Positions 7,897 to 18,954 of a DNA stretch of 64,000 nt are shown here, one piece after another (the first letter of the stretch is position 1; each line of letters opens with the position of its first letter). The stretch lies in the NCBI RefSeq assembly GCF_001281485.1, contig NZ_CP012669.1, forward strand, positions 310,001 to 374,000. The letters run 5' to 3'. Source of the DNA: Altererythrobacter epoxidivorans. GTDB lineage: Bacteria; Pseudomonadota; Alphaproteobacteria; Sphingomonadales; Sphingomonadaceae. The notes below the pieces were generated by a model, which had not been told where the DNA came from, did not search any database, and saw only the letters and a program-made list of their open reading frames with translations. The position numbers were made by a program, and so were the translations under genes.

Positions 7897-8822
7897 GCCC
7901 GACACTCAACCAGATGCGCGAGGCGCAGCGCGCACTTGAAACGCCGCTGTTTTCCGACCTTCCGGGGGACATCGCGGTCAGCTTCGAATTCTTCCCGCCC
8001 AAGTCGGACAAGATGGCCGACACGCTGTGGGAGAGCGTCCAGACGCTGAAACCGCTGGGGCCGCGTTTTGCCAGCGTAACCTATGGCGCGGGTGGTTCGA
8101 CACGTGAACGTACGCACCAGCAGGTCGTTCGCATCCAGAACGAGGCGGGCATTCCTGCCGCCGCGCACCTCACCTGTGTCGAAGCGACCCGCGAGCAGGT
8201 CGATGAAGTCGCGCGCCATTACTGGGAAGAGGGAATCCGTCACATCGTCGCCCTGCGCGGCGATCCGCCCGATGGACAATCGACCTACAGCCCCTATCCG
8301 GGCGGTTATGCCAATGCTGCCGAACTGATTGCAGGCCTGAAGAAGATCGCCGATTTCGAGATTTCGGTCGCCGCCTATCCGGAGGTCCACCCCGATAGCC
8401 CTGACGCTCAGGCGGACATCGACAATCTCAAGGCGAAATTCGACGCCGGTGCGACGCGTGCGATCACGCAGTTCTTCTTCGAGCCGGAATGCTTCTTTCG
8501 CTTCCGCGACCGCGCTGCCGCTGCCGGAATCGATGGCGAAATCGTGCCTGGCGTCATGCCGGTGCTGAGCTTTGCTGCAGTACAGCGGATGTCAGGCCTA
8601 TGCGGCACTGCGATCCCGCACTGGATGGAGGGTCTGTTCGAAGGGCTCGACGACCGGCCGCAGGCCCGCCAGTTGGTCAGTGCCACTATCGCGGCAGAAC
8701 TCTGTCGCAAGCTTTATGCAGGCGGTGTCCGCCAGTTCCATTTCTACACCCTCAACCGGGCCGAACTCAGCTATGCGATCTGCCACATGCTCGGCCTTCG
8801 CCCGAAGGGAGACGCTGCATGA
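7893..8822 (+). CDS. metF: 5,10-methylenetetrahydrofolate reductase
   Basis: A flavoprotein of 309 residues that reduces methylene-THF to methyl-THF, the methyl donor for MetH encoded just downstream. The signatures are VSFEFFPPKSDKMADTLW near the N-terminus, FASVTYGAGGSTRERT, HLTCV, ALRGDPP and the TQFFFEPECFFRF region. The length matches bacterial MetF. The start overlaps the preceding stop by ATGA, and its own stop overlaps the start of metH part 1 in the same way, so the genes are translationally coupled. Confidence 0.96.
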   Translation: MSPTLNQMREAQRALETPLFSDLPGDIAVSFEFFPPKSDKMADTLWESVQTLKPLGPRFASVTYGAGGSTRERTHQQVVRIQNEAGIPAAAHLTCVEATREQVDEVARHYWEEGIRHIVALRGDPPDGQSTYSPYPGGYANAAELIAGLKKIADFEISVAAYPEVHPDSPDAQADIDNLKAKFDAGATRAITQFFFEPECFFRFRDRAAAAGIDGEIVPGVMPVLSFAAVQRMSGLCGTAIPHWMEGLFEGLDDRPQARQLVSATIAAELCRKLYAGGVRQFHFYTLNRAELSYAICHMLGLRPKGDAA

Positions 8823-9868
8823 GCGCGCGTGAAAGACTGATCGAAGCGGCTTCGAAGCATGTGCTGGTTAAGGACGGTCCCTATGGCACCGAAATCCAGC
8901 GGGCGAAGCTATCGGCAGAAGATTACGCCGGCGACACCGGCCTTTCCCGCGACCAGAAGGGGAATAACGACCTCGTCAATCTGACTCAGCCGCAAGTCAT
9001 CCGTGCGATCTGCGACAGTTATATCGATGCAGGTGCGACGGTGCTCGCGACCAATACCTTCAATGCCAACCGCATCAGCCAGGCAGATTACGGTGCGGAA
9101 AGCCTCGTCCATGACATCAATGTCGCCGCAGCCCGCATTATCCGCCAGGCGTGCGACGATGCGACGGCGAAGGACGGCATTCCGCGCTTCGTCTGCGGCG
9201 CGATGGGACCAACCAACAAGACGTTGTCGCTTTCGCCCAAGGTCGAGGATCCGGGCTTCCGCGAAGTAACTTTCGATGAGGTGAAGGAGGTCTATCGCGA
9301 ACAGGCTGCCGCATTGCTGGAAGGTGGGGCGGAGTTCATCCTGGTCGAGACCGTGTTTGACACGCTCAACTGCAAGGCGGCGGTCATGGCGGTGAAGGAG
9401 CTGGAGCGCGATCTGGGTCGCGACATTCCGCTGATGATCTCGCTGACGCTGACCGATCTATCGGGGCGCAACCTGTCGGGGCACACGGTCGAGGCATTCT
9501 GGAACACCATGCGCCATGCAAAACCGGTTACGATCGGGCTCAATTGCAGTTTCGGCGCCGAACAGTTGCGGCCGCATGTGCAGCTGCTCGCCAAGGTCGC
9601 GGACACGCTTTTGATGGCCTATCCCAATGCCGGCCTGCCCAATGAAATGGGAGAATACGACGAACTGCCGGAAACGACGGCGAGCTTCCTCAAGCGCTGG
9701 GCGGAGAATGGCCGGGCCAACATCCTTGGCGGTTGCTGCGGATCGACACCGGCCCATATCGCCGCGATCGCGGCGGCGGTGAAGAATGTGACCGAACCGC
9801 GCCCGGTCCCCCAAATAGAGCCCGAAATGCGGCTTGCCGGACTTGAACCATTCACGATTGCCGCCTGA
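8819..9868 (+). CDS. metH: Methionine synthase, homocysteine-binding (N-terminal) part of split MetH
   Basis: A protein of 349 residues corresponding to the first module of cobalamin-dependent methionine synthase. It begins with [19 protein letters not shown] and contains [17 protein letters not shown]. The zinc ligands are the Cys in [10 protein letters not shown] and the pair in [11 protein letters not shown]. It lacks the pterin, cobalamin and activation modules, which are in the next gene. It ends one base before the next ATG. A two-gene MetH is a known arrangement in Sphingomonadales and related alphaproteobacteria. Confidence 0.93.
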   Translation: MSARERLIEAASKHVLVKDGPYGTEIQRAKLSAEDYAGDTGLSRDQKGNNDLVNLTQPQVIRAICDSYIDAGATVLATNTFNANRISQADYGAESLVHDINVAAARIIRQACDDATAKDGIPRFVCGAMGPTNKTLSLSPKVEDPGFREVTFDEVKEVYREQAAALLEGGAEFILVETVFDTLNCKAAVMAVKELERDLGRDIPLMISLTLTDLSGRNLSGHTVEAFWNTMRHAKPVTIGLNCSFGAEQLRPHVQLLAKVADTLLMAYPNAGLPNEMGEYDELPETTASFLKRWAENGRANILGGCCGSTPAHIAAIAAAVKNVTEPRPVPQIEPEMRLAGLEPFTIAA

Positions 9869-9869
9869 A

Positions 9870-12476
9870 ATGACCGATACGAATTCCACTGCCCGCTTCG
9901 TCAATATCGGCGAACGCACCAACGTTACCGGGTCGGCGCGGTTCAAGAAGCTGATCATGGCGGACGACTATGCCGCAGCGGTCGAAGTGGCTCGGCAGCA
10001 GGTCGAAAACGGCGCGCAGGTGATCGACGTCAACATGGACGAAGGCCTGCTCGACGCAAAGTCTGCGATGGAAACCTTCCTCAAGCTGATTGCGGCAGAA
10101 CCCGATATCGCCCGCGTGCCGGTGATGATCGACAGTTCGAAGTGGGAGGTGATCGAAGCGGGGCTGAAATGCGTTTCGGGCAAGCCCATCGTCAACTCGA
10201 TCAGCATGAAAGAAGGCGAAGAGGCATTTCTTCACCAAGCGAGGCTCTGCATGGACTACGGCGCCGCAGTCGTGGTCATGGCATTCGACGAGACGGGTCA
10301 GGCCGATACCAAAGACCGCAAGGTTGAGATTTGCGCGCGCGCCTATGATCTCCTCACCGGCATCGGCTTCCCACCCGAAGATATCATCTTCGATCCCAAT
10401 ATTTTCGCCGTGGCTACCGGTATCGAGGAACATGACCGCTACGGGCTCGACTTCATCGAAGCGGTGGCGGAGATCAAGTCACGCTGCCCGCATGCAAAGA
10501 CTAGCGGCGGCTTGTCGAACCTCAGTTTCAGTTTCCGCGGCAACGAGACTGTTCGCCGGGCAATGCACTCTGTGTTCCTCTATCACGCTATCCCGGCAGG
10601 GCTCGACATGGCGATCGTCAATGCCGGCCAGCTCGATATCTATGACGATATCGATCCTGCCCTGCGCGATGCGTGCGAGGACGTGATCCTGATGCGCCGC
10701 CCGGATGCGACCGAGCGGCTGATCGAACTTGCGGAAAGCTTCAAGGGCAAGAGCGCCGCCGACGAAAAAGCGGCAGAGGAATGGCGCGGTTGGCCGGTAG
10801 CGCGCCGGCTGGAACACGCCTTGGTAAAGGGGATCGACGCTTATGTCGTCGATGACACAGAAGAAGCGCGCCAGCAATTCGACCGTCCTATCGAAGTCAT
10901 CGAAGGGCCGCTGATGGACGGCATGAACGTCGTCGGCGACCTGTTCGGTTCGGGCAAGATGTTCCTGCCGCAGGTGGTGAAATCCGCCCGAGTGATGAAG
11001 AAGGCAGTGGCGCACCTCATCCCCTTCATCGAGGCGGAGAAGGAAGAAGGCGCCAAGGCCAAGGGCCGGATCGTCATGGCCACCGTAAAGGGCGATGTTC
11101 ACGATATCGGCAAGAACATCGTCGGCGTGGTTCTGCAGTGCAATGGCTACGAGGTCATCGATCTGGGCGTGATGGTGCCCTGGCAGGACATCCTGAAGAG
11201 CGCGCAGGACAACGATGCCGACATTATCGGGCTATCCGGCCTGATCACGCCGTCACTCGACGAGATGGTGACAGTGGCAGAGGAAATGACCCGCTCCGGC
11301 TTCCACGTACCGTTGCTGATCGGCGGCGCGACCACGAGCAAGGTTCACACTGCGCTGAAGATCGATCCGGCGTATGATGGTCCGGTGATACATGTCCTTG
11401 ATGCCAGCCGCGCTGTCGGTGTCGCATCGAAGCTGCTTTCCGACACGCAGAAGACCGGCTTCGTCGAAGAAACTGCGTGCGAATATGCCAAGGTGCGCGA
11501 GGCGCGCGAGGGCAAGGCGCCGAGCGTGCTCCTGACTTTGGAGGAAGCGCGGGCGAATTATTACGATGCCTATCTCAGCGACAAGGCGGCGCCGCCCGTG
11601 AAGCCCGGTATCCATGTATTCGAAGACTGGGACCTCGCGGACCTGCGCGAATATATCGACTGGACGCCGTTTTTCCGCGCGTGGGAATTGCATGGCAATT
11701 ATCCCGCGATCCTTGATGACGAGATCGTCGGCGACACCGCCCGAACGCTCAAGTCCGATGCCGATGCTATGCTCGACAGGATCATCGCCGAAAAATGGCT
11801 GGTGGCGAAGGGCGTGTGCGGTTTCTGGCCGTGCGCACGCGACGGGGACGATGTGACGCTGCACCTTGCAGAACAGGAAGAGCATGTGGTGCTGCCGTTC
11901 CTCCGCCAGCAGGTAAAGAAAAGCCGTGACCGGGCGAACATGTGCCTTGCCGATTTCATCGATCCTGCAGGTGACTGGATCGGCGGCTTTGCCGTCGGCA
12001 TTCATGGGATCGAGCCGCATTCAGCCCGCTTCAAGGATGAAAAGGACGATTATTCCGACATCCTGTTGAAGTCGCTTGCAGACCGATTTGCAGAGGCATT
12101 TGCCGAGCGCCTTCACCAGCATGTGCGCACGGACCTGTGGGGCTATGCACCGGGCGAACAGCTGGGCAACGAGGCGCTGATCAAGGAGCAGTATCGCGGT
12201 ATCCGCCCGGCGCCGGGCTATCCGGCGTGTCCCGACCACAGCCTGAAGCCGATCCTGTTCGACCTGCTCGATGCGCCTTCGAACGCAGGCCTGTCGTTGA
12301 CCGAGAATTTCGCCATGTTGCCGACCGCTGCCGTCAGCGGGTTTTATTTCGGTCATCCCGAAGCGCAATATTTCGGGGTCGCCCGCATAGGGCGCGACCA
12401 GTTGGAAGATTATGCCGCGCGCCGCGGCGTCGATATTGCTACGGCCGAGCGATGGCTGAGGCCCAATCTCGACTGA
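9870..12476 (+). CDS. metH: Methionine synthase, folate/cobalamin/activation part of split MetH
   Basis: A protein of 868 residues. The pterin-binding TIM barrel starts with [20 protein letters not shown]. The cobalamin cap and Rossmann modules follow, with the axial ligand His411 in [15 protein letters not shown]. The C-terminal activation domain, which binds SAM for reductive reactivation, includes [29 protein letters not shown] and [16 protein letters not shown]. Together with the preceding gene it makes a complete MetH, transferring methyl from methyl-THF to homocysteine. The start at 9870 follows the upstream stop after one base. Confidence 0.96.
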   Translation: MTDTNSTARFVNIGERTNVTGSARFKKLIMADDYAAAVEVARQQVENGAQVIDVNMDEGLLDAKSAMETFLKLIAAEPDIARVPVMIDSSKWEVIEAGLKCVSGKPIVNSISMKEGEEAFLHQARLCMDYGAAVVVMAFDETGQADTKDRKVEICARAYDLLTGIGFPPEDIIFDPNIFAVATGIEEHDRYGLDFIEAVAEIKSRCPHAKTSGGLSNLSFSFRGNETVRRAMHSVFLYHAIPAGLDMAIVNAGQLDIYDDIDPALRDACEDVILMRRPDATERLIELAESFKGKSAADEKAAEEWRGWPVARRLEHALVKGIDAYVVDDTEEARQQFDRPIEVIEGPLMDGMNVVGDLFGSGKMFLPQVVKSARVMKKAVAHLIPFIEAEKEEGAKAKGRIVMATVKGDVHDIGKNIVGVVLQCNGYEVIDLGVMVPWQDILKSAQDNDADIIGLSGLITPSLDEMVTVAEEMTRSGFHVPLLIGGATTSKVHTALKIDPAYDGPVIHVLDASRAVGVASKLLSDTQKTGFVEETACEYAKVREAREGKAPSVLLTLEEARANYYDAYLSDKAAPPVKPGIHVFEDWDLADLREYIDWTPFFRAWELHGNYPAILDDEIVGDTARTLKSDADAMLDRIIAEKWLVAKGVCGFWPCARDGDDVTLHLAEQEEHVVLPFLRQQVKKSRDRANMCLADFIDPAGDWIGGFAVGIHGIEPHSARFKDEKDDYSDILLKSLADRFAEAFAERLHQHVRTDLWGYAPGEQLGNEALIKEQYRGIRPAPGYPACPDHSLKPILFDLLDAPSNAGLSLTENFAMLPTAAVSGFYFGHPEAQYFGVARIGRDQLEDYAARRGVDIATAERWLRPNLD

Positions 12477-13393
12477 GTGCGCTGCCGCGCGGACGGATGG
12501 TTGCGTTAGGCGGCAGCGTGTTGTTGCTCGCCTATGTCGCGCTCTGGCTGCTTGTTCCGCACGATTTGTCCCTGCTTGCGGAATTGTGGTTCCTGCCCGG
12601 TATCGGGGTCGTCGGAGCGATCATTGCGAATACCTCGGGAACAGGCGGAGGCGTTGTTTTCGTTCCCGTTTTCAATGCATTGCGCGAATGGAACGTAATG
12701 AATTTGTCGCCGCTGCAGGTCGTCGGCGTTTCGATGGGTATCCAGAGCTTCGGAATGACGATGGGGGCGTTGCGCTGGACGGATCGCCTGTTTCACCAAC
12801 CGCAGGCGGATGCATTGCATGCCAATGTGCAGGTCCGGGATTTCTTCGTGGTGGCGCTCGGTGTTCTCGCGCTGTCCTTGCCCGCGATGCTGCTGACGCA
12901 GCGAGTTACGTCCTTCGATCAGAACGCCGTGCTGCTTGGATATAAGGCGTTCTCCATCCTGCTCGGCATCGCGCTCGTCGCATCCACATGGACGGTCAAT
13001 TTTGCGAAGCCGGAAAAGGAGCGCCTCGAGCGTGTCGATATGGCTGTGCTGCTATGCCTCGCAGTGCCAGGAGGAATCCTGACTGCGCTGTTTTCGGTAG
13101 GGGTGGGAGAGCTTGTCGCGCTCTACCTGTTCATCCGCCACTATCCGGTGCTGCTATGTACCGGAGCGGCATGCCTCATATCCTCGGTAAGCGTCATCGC
13201 CGGCTCGATCTGGCATATCGATGCAGGCACGATCCAGTGGGAGGTGGTTCTGCTGGCCGGACCTGGCGCTGTGCTGGGTGGTTTCCTTGCCCGACCGATT
13301 GCCCTGTGGCTTGGCGCTCGGCGGCTCAAGACGCTGGACGGAACATGGATCGTGCTGTCGGCGCTCTATCTCCTGTGGCTCAATTGGATTTAG
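12452..13393 (+). CDS. TauE/SafE (TSUP) family membrane transporter
   Basis: A protein of 313 residues with about eight hydrophobic segments. The N-terminal [20 protein letters not shown] and the second-half [20 protein letters not shown] are the paired Gly-rich repeats of the sulfite exporter TauE/SafE family. The family moves sulfite, sulfonates and similar anions. The start at 12452 overlaps the metH stop by 25 bases; an ATG at 12497 is an alternative. Co-transcription with methionine genes suggests a link to sulfur handling, but the substrate is inferred only from the neighbourhood. Confidence 0.83.
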   Translation: MAEAQSRLSALPRGRMVALGGSVLLLAYVALWLLVPHDLSLLAELWFLPGIGVVGAIIANTSGTGGGVVFVPVFNALREWNVMNLSPLQVVGVSMGIQSFGMTMGALRWTDRLFHQPQADALHANVQVRDFFVVALGVLALSLPAMLLTQRVTSFDQNAVLLGYKAFSILLGIALVASTWTVNFAKPEKERLERVDMAVLLCLAVPGGILTALFSVGVGELVALYLFIRHYPVLLCTGAACLISSVSVIAGSIWHIDAGTIQWEVVLLAGPGAVLGGFLARPIALWLGARRLKTLDGTWIVLSALYLLWLNWI

Positions 13394-13477
13394 CCTCTCG
13401 ACGGCGATTGACCGCCGCGCAGCAATAGAGCAGAGCGAAGCCGTCGCCGCGGAAGCGATTCTGCGGACGTATCAGCG

Positions 13478-13661
13478 GGAGAGATCGACCGGGTTGCAAG
13501 CCCGGGAGGCGCCGAAGGAGCAACCGCCCCGGAAACTCTCAGGCAAAGGGACCGCGATACGATCGACACTCTGGAAAGCGCAGGTCCGGCTGGGGCTTGC
13601 CACCGAAGGGGAAGGCTGGATCACCTATCCGGCTAAGCTCTCAGGTTTCCCGACAGAGGGG
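13478..13661 (+). ncRNA. Tandem glycine riboswitch upstream of the gcv operon
   Basis: Two consecutive aptamers are visible. The first runs from GGGAGAGATCGACC (about 13478) through GGCGCCGAAGGAGCAA to CTCTCAGGCAAAGGGACCG (ending near 13555). The second runs from ACACTCTGGAAAGCG (about 13566) through GCCACCGAAGGGGAAGG to AGCTCTCAGGTTTCCCGACA and the following run of G (ending near 13661). The GCCGAAGGAGCAA and CTCTCAGGCAAAGGG elements are the conserved core of glycine riboswitches. It lies 57 bases before gcvT and would switch on glycine cleavage when glycine is abundant. This fills the 324-base gap between the TSUP gene and gcvT. Confidence 0.95.
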
Positions 13662-13717
13662 GCGCGTAACGTACGTTTCAGCGTGAGACGTCGTGCGCCT
13701 TGAGCGGGGAATGCGAT

Positions 13718-14848
13718 TTGAGCGACAACGAAACTCCTGAAGAACTGCCGCTGGACAAGCTGCCACTCGACGCGTGGCATCGCGCGCATGGCGCTCGCAT
13801 GGTGCCGTTTGCCGGGTATGAAATGCCGATCCAGTACGAAGGCATCGTGGCCGAACACGAATGGACCCGCAACAGTGCCGGCCTGTTCGATGTCAGTCAC
13901 ATGGGCCAGCTGCTGCTCTCGGGTCCCGATCTCGACGCCGCGGTGGAAGCCGTCTTGCCGATCGACCTGTCGACCCTGAAGCTTGGCCAGCAACGCTATT
14001 CGCTGCTGCTCGACGAAGATGGCGGCGTTCTCGACGACCTGATGGTCTCGCGTTGGCCGGATAGCCTGTATCTCGTGGTCAACGGCGCGACCAAGTGGGA
14101 CGATATCGGCCATCTGCGCGAACACCTGCCCGACGAGATCACCCTCAACCACCTCGACGAGCAGGCGCTGCTGGCGCTGCAGGGGCCCAAGGCGGCAGAC
14201 GCGCTGGCGCGCCATGCGACAGGTGAGTACCCGCTTTCGGCTCTGACCTTCATGAAGTTCGGCCGCTTCACCATCGCGGGCCACGACGTGACTATCGCCC
14301 GCGCTGGCTACACCGGCGAAGACGGTTTCGAGATTTCGCTCCCCGGCCATGCGGCGGCGGAAATCGCCGACCTGCTGTGCGGCGAACCCGAAGTGAAACC
14401 AATCGGCCTCGGCGCGCGCGACAGCCTGCGCCTCGAGGCGGGCCTGCCGCTTTACGGCCACGACCTTTCGCCTGAAACCTCGCCCATCGAAGCAGGTCTG
14501 GTGTTCGGCATCAACAAGCGCCGCCGGACCGAAGGCGGCTATCCCGGTGCGACACGGATCAACCGCGAGATCGCAGACGGCACCGCGCGCAAGTGGGTCG
14601 GCCTGAAACTCGATGGACGTATGCCTGCACGTGAAGGCGCCGAGGTTTTCGTTGGCGACAGCAAGGTCGGCACGGTCACCAGCGGCGGTTTTTCACCGAC
14701 GCTCGGCGCACCCATCGCGATGGCCTATGTCGCGGCCGTCCATGCAGAACATGGCACCGCGCTCGAAATCGAAGTTCGTGGCAAGCGACTTGCTGCCACC
14801 GTTTCACCCATGCCTTTTGTCCCCCATCGCTATTTCCGAGGGAGTTGA
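13718..14848 (+). CDS. gcvT: Glycine cleavage system T protein (aminomethyltransferase)
   Basis: The T protein takes the aminomethyl group from lipoyl-H protein to THF, releasing ammonia. The protein has 376 residues from a TTG start at 13718, chosen because GGGGA lies seven bases upstream; no ATG is available before the conserved region, and TTG 13700 lacks a ribosome site. Signatures are [53 protein letters not shown] and [20 protein letters not shown]. It is the first gene of gcvTHP1P2 behind the riboswitch. Confidence 0.95.
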   Translation: MSDNETPEELPLDKLPLDAWHRAHGARMVPFAGYEMPIQYEGIVAEHEWTRNSAGLFDVSHMGQLLLSGPDLDAAVEAVLPIDLSTLKLGQQRYSLLLDEDGGVLDDLMVSRWPDSLYLVVNGATKWDDIGHLREHLPDEITLNHLDEQALLALQGPKAADALARHATGEYPLSALTFMKFGRFTIAGHDVTIARAGYTGEDGFEISLPGHAAAEIADLLCGEPEVKPIGLGARDSLRLEAGLPLYGHDLSPETSPIEAGLVFGINKRRRTEGGYPGATRINREIADGTARKWVGLKLDGRMPAREGAEVFVGDSKVGTVTSGGFSPTLGAPIAMAYVAAVHAEHGTALEIEVRGKRLAATVSPMPFVPHRYFRGS

Positions 14849-14850
14849 GA

Positions 14851-15222
14851 ATGCCGCGTTACTTTACCGATGAGCATGAATGGATCGACGTCGACGGCGA
14901 CACTGCGACAGTCGGCATCACCGATTACGCGCAGGAACAGCTGGGCGATATCGTCTTCGTCGAACTGCCTGCACCCGGCACCGCGCTGACCAAGGGCGGC
15001 GATGCAGCAGTGGTCGAAAGCGTCAAGGCGGCGAGCGATGTCTATGCCCCGATCGACGGCGAGGTGAGCGAGGCAAATTCGGCACTGGAAGACGATCCCG
15101 CACTCGTGAACACCGCGCCCGAAGGCGAAGGCTGGTTCTTCAAGATGACCGTGGGCGATGCCGGCCAGCTCGAAGGGCTGATGGACGAAGCCGGTTACAA
15201 GAGCTTCTGCGACTCCCTCTAA
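14851..15222 (+). CDS. gcvH: Glycine cleavage system H protein
   Basis: A lipoyl carrier of 123 residues that shuttles the aminomethyl group between the P and T proteins and passes electrons to dihydrolipoyl dehydrogenase. The N-terminus [20 protein letters not shown] and the lipoylation site K59 in [15 protein letters not shown] are diagnostic. The start at 14851 has GAGGGAG about six bases upstream and lies two bases after the gcvT stop. Confidence 0.97.
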   Translation: MPRYFTDEHEWIDVDGDTATVGITDYAQEQLGDIVFVELPAPGTALTKGGDAAVVESVKAASDVYAPIDGEVSEANSALEDDPALVNTAPEGEGWFFKMTVGDAGQLEGLMDEAGYKSFCDSL

Positions 15223-15234
15223 AGGCGACAACCC

Positions 15235-16596
15235 ATGCGCTACCTGCCCCTGACCGATACCGACCGCAGCGAAATGCTGGCCAAGGTCGGTGCTTCTACG
15301 ATCGATGACCTGTTCGTCGATGTACCCGAGGAAGCTCGTCTCGACGGCCCGATCCACGGCCTGCCGATGCATGCTAGTGAAATGGCGGTCGAGCGGCACA
15401 TGCGCCTGCTCAGCAAGAAGAACCTTGCCGCTGCCGACGCACCGTTCTTCCTTGGGGCAGGGGCCTATCGCCACCATGTCCCGGCGAGTGTCGACCACAT
15501 CATCCAGCGCGGCGAGTTCCTGACAGCCTATACGCCCTACCAGCCGGAAATCGCGCAGGGCACGCTGCAGATGCTGTTCGAATTCCAGACACAGGTGGCG
15601 AAGCTTTACGGCTGCGCCGTGGCGAACGCATCGATGTATGACGGTTCTACTGCGTGCTGGGAGGCGGTTGCCATGGCCACCCGCGTGACCCGCCGCAATA
15701 AGGCGGTGTTGTCGGGCGCCCTTCACCCCCACTACACCGAAGTCGTCAAAACGATGGCGAAGTTCACCGGCGATACGATCGCCGACAGTTCGCCTTCGAT
15801 CCAGCCGAGTCCCGACAATGTCGGTCTGATCGCCCGCATCGATGAGGACACTGCCTGCGTCGTGGTGCAGTATCCCGACATCCTCGGCCGCATTCCCGAC
15901 CTGACCGAAATCGCCGAAGCTGCCCATGCCAAGGGTGCTCTGCTGGTCGCAGTCAATACCGAGCCTGTGGCGCTTGGCGCGATCAAGAGTCCGGGTGAAC
16001 TCGGCGCCGACATCGTCGTTGGCGAAGGGCAGGCGATCGGCGTCGGCCTGCAGTTCGGCGGACCTTTCCTCGGCCTGTTCGCAGTGCGCGATCCCAAGCA
16101 CGTGCGGCAAATGCCTGGTCGTCTGTGCGGCGAAACTGTCGATGCAGAGGGCAAGCGCGGCTTCGTGCTGACGCTTTCCACGCGCGAGCAGCACATCCGG
16201 CGCGAGAAGGCGACGTCGAACATCTGCACCAATTCGGGCCTCTGCGCGCTGGCTTTCAGCGTGCACATGACCTTGCTCGGCGAAAAGGGCTTGCGCCGCC
16301 TCGCTGCCGAAAACCACCGGCTCGCCTGCATTGCTGCCGATCGCCTGGCCAGGGTTCCGGGGGTTACCGTGCTCAACGAATTGTTCTTCAATGAATTCAC
16401 TATTCGCATTGAAGCTGATGCTCGGCAGGTCGTCAGGGATCTCGCGGACCAGGGCGTGCTCGCGGGTGTCTCGCTCGGCCGCCTCTACCCCCAGGTCGAA
16501 GAATTTTCCGACAGCTTGCTTGTCGCCGTGACCGAAACGACGAGCGAGGAAGATATCGAAACCCTTGCCGTCGCACTCGAGGAGGCGCTGTCATGA
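15235..16596 (+). CDS. gcvPA: Glycine dehydrogenase (decarboxylating), subunit 1
   Basis: A protein of 453 residues, the N-terminal half of the two-subunit P protein. It begins [19 protein letters not shown] and carries [18 protein letters not shown] and [20 protein letters not shown]. Together with GcvPB it decarboxylates glycine with PLP and loads the aminomethyl on the H protein. The start lies 12 bases after gcvH, and the stop overlaps the gcvPB start by ATGA. Confidence 0.96.
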   Translation: MRYLPLTDTDRSEMLAKVGASTIDDLFVDVPEEARLDGPIHGLPMHASEMAVERHMRLLSKKNLAAADAPFFLGAGAYRHHVPASVDHIIQRGEFLTAYTPYQPEIAQGTLQMLFEFQTQVAKLYGCAVANASMYDGSTACWEAVAMATRVTRRNKAVLSGALHPHYTEVVKTMAKFTGDTIADSSPSIQPSPDNVGLIARIDEDTACVVVQYPDILGRIPDLTEIAEAAHAKGALLVAVNTEPVALGAIKSPGELGADIVVGEGQAIGVGLQFGGPFLGLFAVRDPKHVRQMPGRLCGETVDAEGKRGFVLTLSTREQHIRREKATSNICTNSGLCALAFSVHMTLLGEKGLRRLAAENHRLACIAADRLARVPGVTVLNELFFNEFTIRIEADARQVVRDLADQGVLAGVSLGRLYPQVEEFSDSLLVAVTETTSEEDIETLAVALEEALS

Positions 16597-18200
16597 ACGC
16601 ACCGAACAAGAGCGGCTGGAAGCCGGAAATGAATGCTAGCGAAGACGGCATGCACAACGGTCCGGCAACGGTAACCGGCAACCGGGCGTTGATGCTCGAA
16701 GAACCGCTGATCTTCGAGATCGGCCATGCCGAAACTACTGGTGTCGACCTGCCTGAAATCTCCGAGGGACGAAGCCGCCTCGGAAGTTTCGCGCGCAACG
16801 AAACTATCGGACTTCCCGGCCTGACCGAGCCGGAAACGGTGCGTCACTATACGCGCCTCAGCCGCCAGAACTATGCCATCGACCTTGGTCTGTTCCCGCT
16901 CGGCAGCTGCACGATGAAGCACAACCCGCGCCTCAACGAAAAGGTCGCGCGGATGCCCGGCTTTGCCGATGTCCACCCCTTGCAACCACAAGGCACGGTG
17001 CGCGGCGCACTGGAAGTGATCAACGAGCTGGCCGAATGGCTGCTGAAGCTGACCGGAATGCACGGGGTTGCGATGAGCCCCAAGGCAGGGGCGCACGGCG
17101 AGCTCTGCGGGATCCTGTGCATCCGTGCCGCTCTCGAAGCGCGCGGAGATGCGCGCGAGGTCGTGCTGGTGCCGGAAAGTGCCCATGGCACCAATCCGGC
17201 GACTGCCGCCTTTGCCAACTACCGCGTGGAAAATATTCCCGCGAACGAGGATGGCCGCGTTGACCTGGAAGCGCTCAAGGCGCGGCTCGGTCCCGATGTC
17301 GCTGCAGTCATGATCACCAATCCCAATACCTGCGGATTGTTCGAGCGTGACATGAAAGCGATTTCCGATGCGGTGCATGAAGCGGGCGGCTTCGTTTACT
17401 GCGATGGTGCCAACTTCAACGCCATCGTCGGCAAAGTGCGCCCGGGCGATCTTGGCGTCGATGCGATGCACATCAACCTTCACAAGACATTCTCCACCCC
17501 GCATGGCGGCGGCGGCCCCGGCTCGGGCCCGGTGGTCCTGTCGGAAGCATTGAGCCCGTTCGGCCCGCTTCCCTTCACCGCGCGGACCGCCGATGGCGTC
17601 GTCCATCTGGCGGAAGAAGAGAACGCAGCAGAATTCGGTCACACGCAGGCATTTGGCCGCATGACCGCCTTTCACGGCCAGATGGGCATGTTTACCCGCG
17701 CCCTGTCCTATATCCTCAGCCACGGCGCCGATGGATTGAAGCAGGTGGCAGAGGACGCCGTGCTCAACGCCAATTACATCCTGCGCAGCCTCGAAGACCT
17801 GCTCGACGCGCCGTTCGCAGCAAGTGGTCCCTGCATGCACGAGGCGCTCTTCGGAGATCAGGGTTTTGCCGAAGGGCTTTCGACGCTCGATCTTGCCAAG
17901 GCGCTGATCGACGAAGGCTATCATCCGATGACCATGTATTTCCCGTTGGTGGTGCATGGCGCGATGCTGGTCGAACCGACCGAAACCGAAAGCAAGGCCT
18001 CGCTCGACCAGTTCATCGCTGCGCTGCGCGGTGTCGCAGAGCGTGCGCTGGCCGGCGATGAGAGCATGAAGCAGGCGCCCTATTACGCGCCGCGCCGCAG
18101 GCTCGACGAAACACAGGCTGCGCGAAAGCCGGTGTTGGCCTGGCACGAACCGGCGCCTCCGGCCGGAACGCCTACATTGAGCGAGCAGGGCGGGAGCTGA
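16593..18200 (+). CDS. gcvPB: Glycine dehydrogenase (decarboxylating), subunit 2
   Basis: A protein of 535 residues, the C-terminal half of the split P protein. The PLP lysine is K298 in [20 protein letters not shown]. Other signatures are [18 protein letters not shown] and [20 protein letters not shown]. The N-terminus is extended by roughly 30 residues before the conserved region, and the tail is proline-rich. Last gene of the operon; the Nmad3-like gene starts 22 bases later on the same strand and may read through. Confidence 0.96.
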   Translation: MNAPNKSGWKPEMNASEDGMHNGPATVTGNRALMLEEPLIFEIGHAETTGVDLPEISEGRSRLGSFARNETIGLPGLTEPETVRHYTRLSRQNYAIDLGLFPLGSCTMKHNPRLNEKVARMPGFADVHPLQPQGTVRGALEVINELAEWLLKLTGMHGVAMSPKAGAHGELCGILCIRAALEARGDAREVVLVPESAHGTNPATAAFANYRVENIPANEDGRVDLEALKARLGPDVAAVMITNPNTCGLFERDMKAISDAVHEAGGFVYCDGANFNAIVGKVRPGDLGVDAMHINLHKTFSTPHGGGGPGSGPVVLSEALSPFGPLPFTARTADGVVHLAEEENAAEFGHTQAFGRMTAFHGQMGMFTRALSYILSHGADGLKQVAEDAVLNANYILRSLEDLLDAPFAASGPCMHEALFGDQGFAEGLSTLDLAKALIDEGYHPMTMYFPLVVHGAMLVEPTETESKASLDQFIAALRGVAERALAGDESMKQAPYYAPRRRLDETQAARKPVLAWHEPAPPAGTPTLSEQGGS

Positions 18201-18222
18201 TCCCGCCCGCTGCGGGCAGGCC

Positions 18223-18942
18223 ATGCGCATCGTCTTCAGCCGCAAGGGGTTCGACAGCGCTGCCGGTGGCGGCGCATCGCCGATCGTCAACGGTCGTCCG
18301 CTAAGCCTGCCGATCCCGGCGGGCGCGGCCAGCGCGACGACCTATGGCGCCCTGGGCCTGGGTGCGCATGCCGCAGCCGCCAGCCGCGGCAAGTTCGGAC
18401 CTGATGACCTTTGCCATCACGATCCCATGTTCACGGATGCCGGTGAATGCCTGTTCGGGCAATGCGGCGCAGCTCAAACCCACCTTGAGCGTCAGGGCGT
18501 TGGCATCGGCGACGTATTCCTGTTCTTCGGGCTGTTCCGGGAGGAGGAGAGCGGTGAGCCACACCACCGCATTTTCGGCTATCTGAAAGTCGAGGAAATC
18601 GTACCACTGGCCCATGGCGCGCCGGAGGAATTGCTTGCGATCTCACATCCGCATGCCCTCGCAATGCATCACAGGAACGATGTCATCTACCGCGGTCCGG
18701 GCAAGGTGGCAGCTCGGGCGAGCAACGCATTGCGTCTGACGGTAGCTGGCGGACCGCCGACCTTGTGGCACCGGCCCGAATGGCTCAGGCGCGGTGGGCT
18801 TTCCTATCATGACAAGCCCGAACGCTGGCTGCACGGCAAGCGGCTAAAAGCCGTGGCGCGCGGACAGGAGTTCGTTGCCGATATCGGCAGGCGCCAGGCA
18901 CCGCGCGACTGGCTTGCCTCGATACTGGAAGAGATCGGTTAG
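18223..18942 (+). CDS. Nmad3-like putative nucleotide-modification-associated protein
   Basis: A protein of 239 residues. The start (MRIVFSRKGFDSAAGGGASP), then GRPLSLPIPAG, DDLCHHDPMF, FGQCGAAQTHLERQGVGIGD and VFLFFGLFREEE match, from memory, the Nucleotide modification associated domain 3 family, predicted from genome context to act on modified bases or nucleotides. Conserved Arg, Asp, His and Cys are compatible with a catalytic pocket, but no activity is established here. It is not accompanied by other DNA-modification or phage genes; instead it trails the gcv operon by 22 bases. The family assignment is from pattern recognition and should be confirmed by profile search. Confidence 0.65.
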   Translation: MRIVFSRKGFDSAAGGGASPIVNGRPLSLPIPAGAASATTYGALGLGAHAAAASRGKFGPDDLCHHDPMFTDAGECLFGQCGAAQTHLERQGVGIGDVFLFFGLFREEESGEPHHRIFGYLKVEEIVPLAHGAPEELLAISHPHALAMHHRNDVIYRGPGKVAARASNALRLTVAGGPPTLWHRPEWLRRGGLSYHDKPERWLHGKRLKAVARGQEFVADIGRRQAPRDWLASILEEIG

Positions 18943-18954
18943 CAGGCGCTCGGA

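Noticed and set aside
13221..13703. Forward reading frame over the TSUP end and the glycine riboswitch
   Set aside because: It covers the conserved riboswitch aptamers in a frame with no recognisable protein pattern; the RNA explains the conservation.
18181..18222. G/C-rich hairpins after gcvPB considered as a terminator
   Set aside because: Short stems with no T-run; read-through into the Nmad3-like gene remains possible.
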